64,000 nt of DNA, taken from assembly GCF_027409185.1 (NCBI RefSeq), contig NC_084469.1:31486293-31550292 (forward strand), written 5' to 3'. Source of the stretch: Cynocephalus volans. Taxonomy: Eukaryota > Chordata > Mammalia > Dermoptera > Cynocephalidae. Shown here in pieces: positions 37,304 through 49,873 of the stretch. How positions within the stretch are numbered: the stretch's first letter is position 1; every line of letters starts with the position of its first letter. The notes beneath the pieces are model-generated. The model had not been told where the DNA came from. It did not search any database and saw nothing but the letters and a program-made list of their open reading frames with translations. The position numbers and the translations under genes are program-made.

Positions 37304-38762
37304 AGGACTCAAGAGCTGACTTGAATAGGCTCCCACTAGCCAAATATGGGGCAATTTGAATTATTAATAAAGCTAACAGCCACAAAAGATTAAAACACAA
37401 ATATATTTAAACCCATGAGTTTATAACCATGATATCATAAACAAAAAACTAATTGGTCACCATGATAGGATGCTAGTAAACCATTTTGTTATTTTGAAAA
37501 CCAATAAAAAAAGCAAAAGAATAAAGATTTAGTGTTCTTTTTCCATACAAATTGTATTGCCAAGTAATTACTATTTGATCAAATGAGAGGTTTCTCTCTA
37601 CAGAAATACACCAGCTAGAAAATGAAAAGTAACTGAAACACTGCCATTTTGTCATATTAATCTAGGGATTTTTAAAAGACAGACAACCAAACAATATGTT
37701 GGTTGTTATGTCTCCTGAAAAATGAACAAGCCGCCCCTTATGAAGTAATCTCACTTCACAAACCTGAATCTGTTCAAGCCCCTGTATACAATTACCAATT
37801 TACAAAAGTACAGGCAGAGAAACGGTTTTAAGGACATCTTGGGACATGATTAGCAAAATCAACTCTGTTGGAAATTCTAAAGGATGAGACCTGAAATCTT
37901 CAGCAAATATACTGCAAGGTGAACAAAAGAGAGGACTGGATTCAAACATTAAAAAAGTTTATGACATATATGACATGAATGAAAATTGAAGACTGATTAC
38001 ATATTAGATAATAGTAAGAAACTATTAAGTTTTTAAAGTGTGGTAATGGTATTGTGTTGAGGTTTTTTTCTCCCATTTTTTTAGAGATGCATACTGAAAT
38101 ATTTACAGATGAATGATCATAGGCCCCAGCAAAATACGGGATCTCAGAATAACAACATTCAAAGACCCAACTATATGTTATTTTATACTTGACTCTTAAG
38201 GAAATAATCTACTTTAACTGTAAATACACTTCGCCAAGACCAATCATTGACTAAGTCCAACTGCTACAAAGCCAAATATAAAGTGAGATTTATAACCTAG
38301 CACTGATTTTCCTTTGTGCCTGGATGGTTGTAGGCTCACTACTCAGGGGAATGTGCATTCCTGTCAAATTTATTTATATAACACACAGCCTGCTGCAAGG
38401 TGCATATCCCTAAAGTGACTATTTTTACAGGAGCTTCACTTTGAACTTTTCAGATCACAGACAGAACCTTCTATTCAAATAGTACATAATTACTTCTAAA
38501 TATTCAAATGGTTTGTCAAAATAATTCGTACCTTATTATCAGAGGAATAAACTGACATATTACCTTAAAACTTATAAACTGTCCCAATATTAATAGGGTA
38601 AACATTCCTTTCCTCTAACCTTTCTTTAATGTTTTTTAAAAAGTAATGTATCAAGCAAACAATTACAGAAGTTTATTTTATTTCCTCAATTAGAATTTTT
38701 TTTTTCTTTACACCATGCCATGGACCAGAACTAGCTGATTTCCTAATCAAAAGCATTTTCGG

Positions 38763-38860
38763 GGGCTGGCCAGTTAGCTCAGTTGGTTAGAGCACAGCCT
38801 TATAACACCAAGATCACAGGTTCAGATCCCCCCAAAATAAAATAAAAATACTACATTTAA
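38763..38860 (+). mobile_element. CYN SINE monomer
   Basis: GGGCTGGCCAGTTAGCTCAG with intact A and B boxes (ACAGGTTCAGATCCC). The element stops soon after the B box and passes into an A-rich tail. Confidence 0.88.
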
Positions 38861-39314
38861 AAAAAATTTTTTTTCAACCCAGGTAAATTTATTTTACCAT
38901 GCTTCAAAAACATAAGGAATATGGAACAAAGAAGCAAAACAGGTTGGAGATCATATCTTGCAAAAACTTTGTCAATATACTTCCAAAAGGATTTGCTTAG
39001 CAATTCTGGACCACATTCCCAAAATGACTCTCGAAGACATTCTGCTACCTGTAATATTTCACCTTACTTATTATGTCCTCTTCAATGTTGCTTATATTTG
39101 CTGCCTCTGCTTATATTAAACACAGCATCAGCATCCATCTCTGCCAAGATCTGCTGCAGCAGGAATTCCTCACAGTACAGAAATTCTTATGCCCTAACAC
39201 TACATACAGTCTATACATAAATGTCAACCTGCTTTGATCTCGCCTGTTTTTTAAAACAAGATATTTGGGGTCTTCTGAATTTCATTTTACAATAGAAAAT
39301 TTGGGCCAAGTTTT

Positions 39315-39535
39315 GGGCACAGAGTATGGTACAATGTCAGTCAGACACAGGTTTGAATCCCAACTCTCACTAGCCGTGTCAACTTAAACATTTCTCTTTT
39401 TTTGAGTCTCATTTTCCTCACCAGTAAAGTGTGGTAAAACCCATGGTAGTGTGGTTGCAAAACAGATGGGAGCTATCATATACGCAAAAGACTGTCCCTA
39501 TCTTAGGGTACAATAAATGTTAGTTGTCCATTTTC
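39315..39535 (+). repeat. MIR SINE
   Basis: CAGGTTTGAATCCCAACTCT, TTTGAGTCTCATTTTCCTCA and GGGTACAATAAATGTTAGTT give a near full-length MIR. Confidence 0.7.
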
Positions 39536-40599
39536 TTCCTTTAAAATTGCTCACTAGACTACAGGAAATAAAAGAAATACAGTTTTTTAGAATCTGAAGA
39601 ACAAGCCCATACCCTTAAATACTTCTTTTGGGAAATACAATCCACCTCCAAATACCATGCCCAACCATTTGTTTCTTAGTACAAACTGCCAAACAAGGCT
39701 CCCTTCACCCCTGGGCCACAGAGGTGAATGAATGAGGTCTTCTGGAGAATTTTTCAAACTGGAATTAAAGAAGGGGGAGAGTCCCAGTCCATGGGGAAGT
39801 TGTGCTATAATAGCCTAAGAGCTGCTAACAGCCACAGTTCAAATCTAAAGGAGAAAGCTGATGTGACAGAATGAAGCTAGAATGATGCTAAAATGAAGAA
39901 TAAACAAAAGCAAGCAAGAGGAACAGAGGTCCGAACAGAATTCTGGTTTCTTACACCTGGTACTGCTCCTGCCCTGCCATAAACTTGGCTAAGAGTGAAA
40001 TTCCCTTTTTTGTCTAAACTTATTTTAGTTCAGTTCTTGTCTCTTCAAAATAATGGTGCTTTCTTCTTCACTCAGAAAGTCATTTTTTAAATTAACATCC
40101 CAGTTGGTCTCTAGTCAATTTCCCCTTTAATACCATATAGCAGTGGTTCTCCAGCTTTCCTTTTACCCTCAACCATATCACAAAGGGGATACAAGTGATT
40201 CTCAGCCAAGGAGGGCAGAGTTATAATAACGCCCAGGGGTTGGGGGGTTGAGGGTGGGAGTGGGGGAGTCTATTTCTCCTGATTTCTCCTGCCACCATCC
40301 ATGGATGAGAATAATTGATCACTTGACTTCATTCTGATCTTCTTAAGTATTGCTCAAATTAAATTAAGGTTCCTCAGTACAAATTTTTCAAAAACCAGTT
40401 TCCTTTTATTTGCTAACTGTTCCTATCTCCTTATGTACGTACGAGTATTTGTGCACAGTAAAACTAGATGCCACTCTACTTCATCTATCAATTTCTCACC
40501 AACTCCCATGGTTTCAGCAACCTCCAAGCGAAGTTTACATCATCTTACCATACCTTGTTATCATCAGTTGCATGAATAGCCTCACATTTAAAATTCTCT

Positions 40600-40765
40600 C
40601 TTTTTTAAAAAAAAGATGACCGGTAAGGGGATCTCAACCCTTGGCTTGGTGTTGTCAGCACCACGCTCAGCCAGTGAGCCAACCGGCCATCCCTACACAG
40701 CATCTGAACCCGTGACCTTGGTGCTATCAGCACCACACTCTCCCGAGTGAGCCACGGGCCGGCCC
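40600..40765 (-). mobile_element. CYN SINE, full dimer
   Basis: Antisense dimer (GATGACCGGTAAGGGGATCT ... GAGCCACGGGCCGGCC). TAAAATTCTCT flanks it at 40589-40599 and 40766-40776. Confidence 0.93.
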
Positions 40766-40967
40766 TAAAATTCTCTTAACATAGTGATGAGGTTCTTAAA
40801 TCTCCACTCCAATTCACTTCAAGGTCACTTCAACCACCTGGCAATACATATACAAACTCAGGAAGACTTCAAAAAATAGCCTCAAAGAAATTACAGAAAC
40901 ATGGTATGTTTTTAAAAGAAGACCTGAAAGAAGACATTATAAAGCAACAGGAGATGTTAAAGGCAAG

Positions 40968-41156
40968 CTTTATTTTTTTTTATTTTTTAAATTTTTTATA
41001 AAAGATGACCAGTAAGGGGATCTTAACCCTTGACTTGGTGTTGTCAGCACCACACTCTCCCAAGTGAGCTAACCAGCCATCCCTATATAGGGATCCGAAC
41101 CCGTGGCCTTGGTGTTATCAGCACCACACTCTCCCAAGTGAGCCACGGGCTGGCCC
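40968..41156 (-). mobile_element. CYN SINE, full dimer
   Basis: Second antisense dimer, about 200 bp from the one at 40600. TTAAAGGCAAG/TTAAATGCAAG flank it (40957-40967, 41157-41167), so it is an independent insertion. Confidence 0.92.
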
Positions 41157-41329
41157 TTAAATGCAAGATTTTTTTTAAAAAAAAAACAACACTATAAAAT
41201 AAATCATGGTCATAACTTTAAGAAATCATAACTTAAGTGAAAAGATAAACAATTATACAGATGAAAAAAGCAAAGATAACAAAGGAGAATTACATAATTT
41301 CTAAAGAGATTAGAATATTAAACTGTCCT

Positions 41330-41565
41330 AAATAACATTATGAATTTGTCAAAATCCACAGAACTGTACCACACAAAGAGGGAACCCTAGTGTAAAATTT
41401 AGTTATTAATAACGTGCATATATTAGTTCATAATTGTAACAAATATGACATGAATAACAAGACAAATTTGGGGGGTATGTAAGCTATTTGTACTTTCTGT
41501 TAATTTTTCTGTAAACCTAAAACTGCTATAAAAATGAAGTCTATTACTTAAAAGGAAAAAAAAAA
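41330..41565 (+). mobile_element. Probable old L1 3' end
   Basis: Text such as AACTGTACCACACAAAGAGG and CTGTAAACCTAAAACTGCTA followed by an A-rich tail resembles old L1 3'UTRs. Diverged. Confidence 0.55.
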
Positions 41566-42799
41566 AAGAAAAATGTCATAAACAAAATAAATCTATAAAA
41601 CTTTCCATAGTCAGGAACTAAATATGTCATTATTCTGTAAGACTGAAACCATATTCCATAACCCAGGAAAAACTGGTAAGAATAAACAACAAAACTAGGG
41701 CCAGCCCGTGGCTTCTTCTTACCCTGTGTACCAAATTTTGGGGGGAAAGTGTGACACAAAGAACGAGAAACCTAAAGGAAATTTCTAAGTACGATGGCAA
41801 TAAGCATTCACAGGTATTGTGAAATTCAGGATTTAAGAAGTAAGTAGCACTTCTTGAAGTAACTGCTGGGAATGAATCAAAATAAATTCTGTAATAGAAA
41901 AACCCAGGTGAAAGGACCAGTGTAGTTACTGACCCCCTGTAAATATAACTAAAACTAAACAACCATAAATGGTTATAAACTTTTATATATACATACACAC
42001 ATACACACACACATACATATAAATCCTGATCATGGAAAAATAGGACTAACAACAAATACATGTATGATCAGAAGAAGGGAATGGAGGGAAGGGAAGGGAG
42101 TAAGGAAAATGAGGAAGGTAAGAAGGAATATATGTATTTATTCCCTCATCCTGGACATCAATAAGTCAATGAATTCTGTCAAAGAGTCTCAAAACTACTT
42201 AGAGGTTATTATAATTTTATTCTCTCAACTATAGGACTCTTTTAGGAATTAACCTCTGCTTGTGATAAATGTCTATAGTTCAATAATCTTTCAGTATTAC
42301 TTTAGTCGGGTTCTTTTTTTTTCCAATCAAATGCAACCAACTCAATTCAATTTAAAATCTATAAATGGCACACACATTATAATCCCATATTTATACCTGT
42401 ATAAATGCATTGAAAGGTATCTGCAATGATGTTCATCAAATGTTGGTGATAGTTATTACTAGTGGTAAGATATGTTCAACTTTCCTTTTTACTCAGACTT
42501 TAATTATGAAAAAAATCATTTATCCTAAAACAACATACGAAAATAAAATGTAGGGAGTTACAATCTACCTTCTTACCCTATGTACTCTCAAATTTTGCCT
42601 ATACCACATCTTATTTTATACCTTTTGGTCACTTGACACTTGGTTTCCAGCCCCTTTGTTTTCTCAATTACAAATAATACTGACATAAAATATCTTTGTA
42701 TTCCCTTTGTGCATTTGTGGAAGTATACGTAGAATATACACTTATGCAAATTGAACTGTGAGTCAAAAAAACATGAATAATGTCAGTAAGGGAAAAAGC

Positions 42800-43660
42800 G
42801 CACACCGAAGTGTGTTTCTTCTTCTCTCACAGAGCACAGTCATCAACACAGAAGACAGGCTTCTACGACAAAATGTGTGAGGATTTCTCCCCACGGGCAA
42901 GCAAGCAACTTCTCAGCAGATACCAGTTGGGTGTTCTCTAATTCAATTCTGACAATATCTACCTGAAGAGGGTGAGGGCTCAGTCTCTAAGACTGCTGCC
43001 CACTTCAGATGCCAGTCTCAAGTCCAGGCCTCTGGAACTTCTGACCAACCAGCTATAAAATGTCCCCACAATCCCCTTGTTGGGTTTGATTAGTTTGCCA
43101 GAGTGGCTCACAGAACTCGGGTAAACACATACTTAACATTTCCTGGTTTATTATAAGGGATATTACAAAGGATACAGATGAAAAGACACATAGGGTGAGG
43201 TATAGTAGAAGGGGCAGGGAGTTTCCACGACCTCCCCAGGCATGCCACCCTCCAGCAACCTTCACATGTTCAGCTATCTTGAAGCTCCCCAAACCCTGTG
43301 CTCTTGGGTTTTGTTGGAAGCTTCGTTGTGCAGGCATAACTGAAGCAGGGACAACCATGCAGAAATGTGATTGGACAAAAAAGGCATCATTTAACACTAA
43401 GAGACTGGGTGGGGAAACCCAACAAGGCCTGTTCTTTCATGTTCTTCCTGGCCTCTCTGTGTAGCATCCCTTCCTCCCAGGTACGGGGCTGGACAGCTCC
43501 TGAAATGGGGATCTTATGACATACAATGAATCAGTGAAGGCAGGTCAGAGAATTTCTTGCTACAGGGAGAGAAAGGAGCAGGTGAAAGGAGGGCAGGAGA
43601 TGGTCTGAGAGCAGTATGAGCCAGGAAACATGGAAACCAATATATAAATATTGTAATCAC
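42800..43660. mobile_element. Solitary ERVL-type LTR, MER21-like
   Basis: The core 43075-43420 (GGTTTGATTAGTTTGCCAGA, GGCTCACAGAACTCGGGTAA, GGTTTATTATAAGGGATATT, GGCATGCCACCCTCCAGCAA) matches an old mammalian LTR I remember as MER21-like. Outer limits and orientation are uncertain. No retroviral genes are nearby. Confidence 0.6.
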
Positions 43661-44710
43661 ACAATTCGACCCACAAAAAGTTTACTTCAATTTAAACTCC
43701 CAAAAACACTGTAGGCGTCTATTTCCTTACAGCCTTGCTGAATTGGCCATTTATATTTCTTTCATGCATTTTATATTTTCATATATTTATATTTTTGCCT
43801 TTTACATTAAATGATTGTTTTTTCTTACTGATTTAGACAGGCTTTTTAAGCATTGGTTATTTATACACTGCCATTTTTGTTTTAAAATGTCCCAAATTTG
43901 TTTTAACTTCTTAAATTTTCATCTTTTGCTAAACAGAATTCAAGCAATGTAAGTTTTTTAAAAAGTCAATCTTCTTCATGGCTCCTTGGCATCCCTCCCT
44001 CAACTCCATACTAAAATGTTCTTAATGGCTTTCTTCAAATGATCTTATCTTTTGTTTTATTTCAACTACTGGCTAGTTGTTTGGCCATCATCAGGCCTAC
44101 TTCCTAAGGTCTCTTTAAGGAACATATTCACACATGGACAGTGTCTCGTCTAGTACTTGTGTTTACAACTCAATAAATGACTATCGCGATCCTTTTATAG
44201 TGTATTTAAACATATTAATCTAACTCTCATCCACCTATCCCCAATATGATTAGCCAGTTGTTCCCTGGGCACATTATTAAATTACCCATCTTTTCCCCAA
44301 GATTTGAAAGTTAGCTGTTGATAGACCCTGGACTTGAAGACAGGCCATCTAACTCTAAACTTCTACTTTCCACTACAGCGCTGAGTCTAGGCTTTGGTTG
44401 CAGACCTGATCTGATTGCCTATAATGCATTTTCTTATAAAGTGTTTAACCCACCTTGAAATCTATCCAAAAATTAAAAGAACCCAAATGATAGTCCCATT
44501 CTTTCATTTGTTGTACACATACATAAATTTCTAAAATGGCTTATGGAGCACCTAGAAAGGATACAAAATAAAATTATTAAAAATTAAATTCCTTAAATTT
44601 ATCCAAATTTCCTACAATACTAAGTTTTATGATTAGGAAAAGCTTATTTTAGGTAAAGAGAAAGAAGGAAGAACTCACTGGTGGGGAGTCTTTTTAAAAA
44701 TATTCATAAT

Positions 44711-44812
44711 AGGCTGGCAGGTTAGCTCAGCTAGTTAAGAGCACAGTCTTGTAACACCAAGGTCACAGGTTTGGATCCCTGCACAGGCCAGCCACCAAAA
44801 TAAACAAATAAA
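44711..44812 (+). mobile_element. CYN SINE monomer
   Basis: A box TTAGCTCAGCTAG and B box GGTTTGGATCC, ending GGCCAGCCACC plus a (AAAT)n-like tail. TATTCAT is repeated at both ends. Confidence 0.88.
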
Positions 44813-45003
44813 TATATTCATGGAATAAAAGTAAATGGTGTAGTGATTTTTCATGGTCTCTAGTGGCCTTTTCATGCATCATCTATGGCTATGATAAAGA
44901 ATCCAGACAAATATGATACAAAGCCCAGATAAAATGTTTGACAATCTCCAATTTGGGCAAAGAGCACAACCCTTAAAGCAACACATAGAAAAACTGGATT
45001 AAA

Positions 45004-45084
45004 CCAAGATCAAGGGTTCAGATCCCCATACCAGCCAGCTGCCAAAAAAAAAAAAAAAAAAAAGGAGGAGGGAGGGAGGGAGGG
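45004..45084 (+). mobile_element. 5'-truncated CYN SINE with a GGAGG-rich tail
   Basis: Only the 3' half of the monomer remains (CCAAGATCAAGGGTTCAGAT...CAGCTGCC), followed by poly-A and then a (GGAGG)n run. A perfect 17-bp duplication AGAAAAACTGGATTAAA lies at 44987-45003 and 45085-45101, so the G-rich run belongs to the inserted tail. Confidence 0.92.
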
Positions 45085-45380
45085 AGAAAAACTGGATTAA
45101 AACCCAGAATGTAAAAAAGGAAGAAGCACTGAGACTAGAAGTAGATGGCCAGTGACCATCTAGATAGGAAATAAGTGGCTCTTAGGGTGATCTAAGGAAG
45201 GAGCTGGATCCAAAGCCAACAGAAAATCTCTATGTCATGCTAATTAGTGGTTTGGTTGAACTGTTTTCGTTCATCCTTTTAAAGCCAGTAAAATGCAATT
45301 TCAAAAAGAAACCAAATGTAGTTAACTTGTATCACCAGATGAAGGTTAGGATAACACATTCATTAAAAAATGTCATGTCC

Positions 45381-45552
45381 GGGGCCGGCCCGTGGCTCAC
45401 TCGGGAGAGTGTGGTGCTGATAACACCAAGGCCACGGGTTCGGATCCTAGATAGGGATGGCCGGTTTGCTCACTGGCTGAGCGTGGTGCTGACAACACCA
45501 AGCCAAGGGTTGAGATCCCCTTACCGGTCATCTTTAAAAAAAAAAAAAAAAA
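45381..45552 (+). mobile_element. CYN SINE, full dimer
   Basis: Complete dimer near the consensus, ending CCGGTCATCTTT plus A tail. AAAAAATGTCATGTCC flanks it on both sides. Confidence 0.94.
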
Positions 45553-46541
45553 ATGTCATGTCCCCTTCCCACTGGTATCTTCCCTTTCCCCTTCATAAAA
45601 TCTAAGCTGCAGAGTTATGGAACTGTGGAGAGTTAGGGCCAAATGCATTTGATATTTATAGCACCCAAACTCTCATTGTTTATTTAAGTGAGAGGCCAAC
45701 TATCGCAGTATAACAATTTGAGATACTAGCATAAAAAAGTAAACATCAAAGACTGTTTATCACAATATCAAAGCAATTTAAATTCTGCCAACTTGTTATA
45801 AAGTTTTTTGTAACTTTTTAGGCATCTTATGTAACCTTAAATAGCTGTTACACCAAGTCTAATGCTAATAATAACAAAGTCATAAATAAACCCCATACAA
45901 AATATAGTAAGGCAAGAAACTGCCTTCTTCACCAAATATCTTGCTGTGTCCTTAACTCTTTCATATTTTTCCAAAAAAAGCTCCATATTAGTGTATTATC
46001 AATCTGAACAACCAGCTTAGACAAATTTAGTTTTTAACTATAAATGAAAACCTTCCAGAAGTGAAGGTATTCATATCCATCCTGTGTTTGCTTTCACTCC
46101 AAGCAGGAAGTTCTTCATAGTCTTCCTCACTGATGAAGAACAGGTAAGATGTTTTTTAAATTGTTTTTGTAGATTTAATAAAATAAACCCCTAAATTGAA
46201 ATATTTCACTATGAATATGTGCTAAATTTTATTTAATCAATTCTCTATTAATAGTTCTTTTAAATTCACTTCAGCTACAAATATTATTTTGTATTATTAT
46301 CACGTAGGCAAAACTACAACTTACTACTACATTATTAGAGAGGTTAAGCTTTCTTTTAGATGCCAATTACAATTAAATGACATGTTACACTTATCATTTA
46401 CATGTTAATAAAAGATTTTCATCTTTTTCCTAATTCATTTATCAAATAAAACTATCAATTTTAAAATACATATTATATTCAGATACCTATCTTAGCTCAT
46501 TTCTAACTTTCCATTGATTCTCCTGGATTTTTAAGTAGATA

Positions 46542-47571
46542 CAGCTTGATCATCCCTAATTTGAAAATCCAAAATCCAAAATGCCCAAAATTTGAAACTT
46601 TTTGAGCACCAACACGACGCCACAAACATCATGATGTTATGAGTATTACAGAAAAAGTGCCCAGACAACATGGTGAAAATGCGTGGTGAGCTCATTAACA
46701 GAATAAGGAATCATGTCAATTTACAAAATCGAGGAGAGACTTCTAAGACAAAACTGTTGTTAATGAGGCAGATAACTCTGGAAGAAACATTTTTTAAAGT
46801 TATCTAGCAGAATGCCTTCTCATCCCTATAGGACCCACTTCCTGGTCCCTCAATTGCTTCTGTTTCTTCTCACTTAAAAAAATAAAATAAAATATAAGAG
46901 CCGGCCGATCGGCTCACTTGGTTAGAGTGCTGTGCTGATAACACTAAAGTCAAGAATTCGGATCCCCATACCTGCCAGCTGCCAAAAAAATTTTTTTAAT
47001 AAAATAAAATACAGTGTACAGTAACCTTTTAATCAAAACATAGCACCCTAGATGAAGACTGAAACCCTGCTTTCTGTTATTGCTGTTGTGTAACAGCTGA
47101 TACAGGTATTCTGGTGGTGCTGCTGTGCAGCTTAGTTACCCAGAACACATTATTTTTTCACTGTATTAATGGTATGTCAAATTTTTTACTGTGAAGTACT
47201 TGTATGTGAATAAGTTTAAGAAAGTGATTACTTATCAGTAGTATATATACATTCAGAGTCAGGAATGATGGTGATGCCAAACCAACACAGAATGTCCACT
47301 GGGTGGCTGCAATGGTAACACCGTTGTTTTCTGATGGCTCAATGTACACAAACTTTATTTCATGTACAAAATTATTTAAAATATTGTGTAAAATTATCTT
47401 TAGGCTATGTGTATATAAGGTACATTTAAACATAAAATGAATTTTGTGCTTAGACTTTGGTTCCATCTCCAAGATATCTTATTATGTATATGCAAATATT
47501 CCAAAATCCAAAAAAATCCAGAGTTCAAAACACCTCTGGTCCCAGGTATGTGAGGTAAGGGATACTCAATC
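46542..47571 (+). mobile_element. Tigger-like (pogo/mariner) DNA transposon, internally deleted
   Basis: The left end reads TTGATCATCCCTAATTTGAA AATCC and the right end reads GTCCCAGGTATGTGAGGTAA GGGATACTCAA, the inverted-repeat ends I know from Tigger/MER2 elements. About 1.03 kb including a nested SINE (46894-46998), so about 0.9 kb originally. No transposase is recognisable. Confidence 0.8.
46894..46998 (+). mobile_element. CYN SINE monomer nested in a Tigger-like element
   Basis: GAGCCGGCCGATCGGCTCAC start, B box region damaged (AGAATTCGGATCC). AATAAAATAAAAT on both sides suggests its duplication. Confidence 0.86.
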
Positions 47572-47758
47572 ATTTGGTAGTACATTTTTTTTTTTCAGTT
47601 TCTTTGTATTATTTGTGGCTTGCTTTTTGTCTTGTTCTCCTGCATTAGCATTCTACTACTACCAAAAAACAGGAACAACAGTAGTGACATACAACCTTTT
47701 ATTATTCCTGACTTTTTTTCTTCTTCTTCTTATTCCTGACTTTTAAAAGGAATCCCTG

Positions 47759-47847
47759 GGTTAGAGCGTGATTTTATAACATCAATTTCATAACATCAAG
47801 GTTGAGGGTCTAGAGATCCCCATACCAGCCAGATGCAAAAAAAAAAA
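47759..47847 (+). mobile_element. 5'-truncated CYN SINE monomer
   Basis: Starts inside the tRNA head (GGTTAGAGCGTG) and ends CCAGCCAGATGC plus A tail. AAAAGGAATCCCTG flanks it (47745-47758, 47848-47861). Confidence 0.9.
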
Positions 47848-48410
47848 AAAAGGAATCCCTGTTTTGCTCAATAAATTACATGTAAATTTACATACATACA
47901 CACATAACTGCTGTTGGTTTCCAATAACTATTATTTATCACACTAAAGCAGTTTTATTCTTTTCCTAGATTTCTATGTTAAAGACTTTTTTGTTTGTTTT
48001 TAAAGGTCAGGAACAGAAGCTGAATTTTTTAAATGCCTTTTCGATATATATACATTTATTATTAATCCACAATCTTTGCACTGTTTCCTCTTTAATATAT
48101 TAATGTATAGTACTAGTAGTGATATATTTCCTTAGCATTCCTGAATAGAATCCTATTGGTCTTTTACTATTCTTCTGGTTTCAACTTGCTAAGATTTTGC
48201 TGAGGGTGTTGGCACCTATCCTGGGATTGGTCCACAGCATTTCTGTGCTGTCAGATTTTTTATCAGGATTGTGACAAACTCAAAACAAAAAGTTTAAAAT
48301 TTTTACTATCAAGTAATTAAAACAAAGTGGTAAGTTTCAGAATAAGCAGATCAATCCAACATGCTGGACAAAAACCGGCTCTTTGGGAATTTACAGAATT
48401 GTCCATTAGG

Positions 48411-48590
48411 GGTCAGCCCCGGGGCGCACTCGGGAGAGTGCAGCACTTGGGAGCGCACCGGCGCTCCTGCCACGGGTTCGGATCCTATATAGGAATGGCT
48501 GGTGTGCTCACTGGCTGAGCGAGGTGCGGGCGACACCAAGCCGAGGGTTGCGATCCCCTTACCGGTCACAAAAAGACCAAAAAAAAAAAA
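48411..48590 (+). mobile_element. CYN SINE, full dimer with GC-rich head
   Basis: The head is of the GC-rich type (GCGCACTCGGGAGAGTG), but the second tRNA unit is complete (GACACCAAGCCGAGGGTTGC, CCCCTTACCGGTCAC). Duplications AGAATTGTCCATTAGG lie at about 48395-48410 and 48590-48605. It links the full dimers and the shortened dimers. Confidence 0.92.
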
Positions 48591-48801
48591 GAATTGTCCA
48601 TTAGGGGAAAGGGGAATAAGTCCAAAACTTACATCACATCATACATCAAAATTACATCCCGGTAAATTAATTTTTATTTAAAAAATAAAATTTGTTACCA
48701 AAATAATTTAGTTTAATATTTTTTAAATTTTTTGGTTGGACTAAGCATGACATGAAATTCAAAAGTCAGAAAAACAGCTTTGTCTAAATAGAAATGTAAC
48801 C

Positions 48802-48934
48802 TTTTTTTTTTTTTTTTGGGGGGGTCTTTTTCGTGACCGGCACTCAGCCAGTGAGCGCACCGGCCATTCCTATATAGGATCCGAACCCGCGGTGGGAGCG
48901 CCGCACTCTTCCGAGTGCACCACGGGCTCGGCCC
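48802..48934 (-). mobile_element. CYN SINE, shortened dimer
   Basis: Antisense copy starting from a poly-T tail. GAAATGTAACC flanks it at 48791-48801 and 48935-48945. It faces the copy at 48411 about 210 bp away. Confidence 0.93.
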
Positions 48935-49500
48935 GAAATGTAACCTCTTGAATGACAAAAGAAAACATTTCTAACATACAACCAAGTGTTAACCTACTTT
49001 TGGTGCAAGAACAATAAGTGGATTCACATAAATACAGTAAGAGGCCATGCACTAAGTAAAAACTGGAATGGGTAATAGAAATTCAAGATGTTCTAGCTCA
49101 GAAATGCACATTAAAACAGTGCTGCTGATTCCTCCTTCCACTACTTCCTCTAAGTAGGCCCAGTGCCCTCCTGAGTTTATAGGAGAAGGATAGAGTAGGC
49201 CAGGCCAGTTCCAATCCAAGATTTCTTCCAGAGGGGAATAACAGGTACTATATGGAAACAGCTGTGATATACTGACATTAAAATCCTCCTCAAACCTTTC
49301 CCTAAGGGAAAAATTCAAATCACTAATTTATTTGTATGTACTTTTTCCCCTTATGATCATCACATTAGCAAAAGGAGAGAACCCTGCTGCCTAATCAGAA
49401 ATAGTGTACATGCAATTTTACCTTTACTGAAAGTCATCTTGTACACTATAGTGATCATCATCTCCACATTAGAACGGCTCCCAAGAAAATGGAGTGTTTT

Positions 49501-49632
49501 GCTAGCCAGTTAGCTCACTTGGTTAGAGCGTGGTGTTGGTAATATCAAGGTCAAGGGTTTAGATCCCAGTACTAGCCAGCCACAGGCAGAAAGACAGACA
49601 GACAGACAGAAAGAGAGAGAGAAAGAAAGAAA
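49501..49632 (+). mobile_element. CYN SINE monomer with GACA/GAAA tail
   Basis: GCTAGCCAGTTAGCTCACTT to CCAGCCAC, then a tail that has become (GACA)n(GA)n(GAAA)n. TGGAGTGTTTTG and TGGAATGCTCTG are the likely degraded duplications. Confidence 0.84.
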
Positions 49633-49711
49633 GTGGAATGCTCTGTGAAAATACAGGTGAGCCTAAGCAAGAGGCCTAGAGAAAAGCACATACATTAAAA
49701 GAAAAAAAGCA

Positions 49712-49841
49712 GGCCGAGCCCGTGGCACACTTGGTAGAGTGCTGCGCTGGCAGCGCGGCGACGCTCCCGCCGCGGGTTCGGATCCTATATAGGACTGACT
49801 GGTGCACTCACTGGCTGAGTGCTGGTCACGAAAAAACGACA

Positions 49842-49860
<19 letters not shown>
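49712..49860 (+). mobile_element. CYN SINE, shortened dimer
   Basis: Complete GC-rich head and truncated second unit, then an A-rich tail that grades into (GAAAA)n. A duplication of AAAAGAAAAAAAG is likely, but the low-complexity tail makes it uncertain. Confidence 0.9.

Positions 49861-49873
<13 letters not shown>

Noticed and set aside
38763..38860. A functional tRNA-Ile gene
   Set aside because: The A and B boxes are good, but the acceptor stem is not closed, the sequence runs into an A-rich tail, and many similar copies exist. It is a SINE.
43053..43464. Open frames of 114 and 89 codons as genes
   Set aside because: They lie inside an old LTR-like repeat on both strands and show no protein family.
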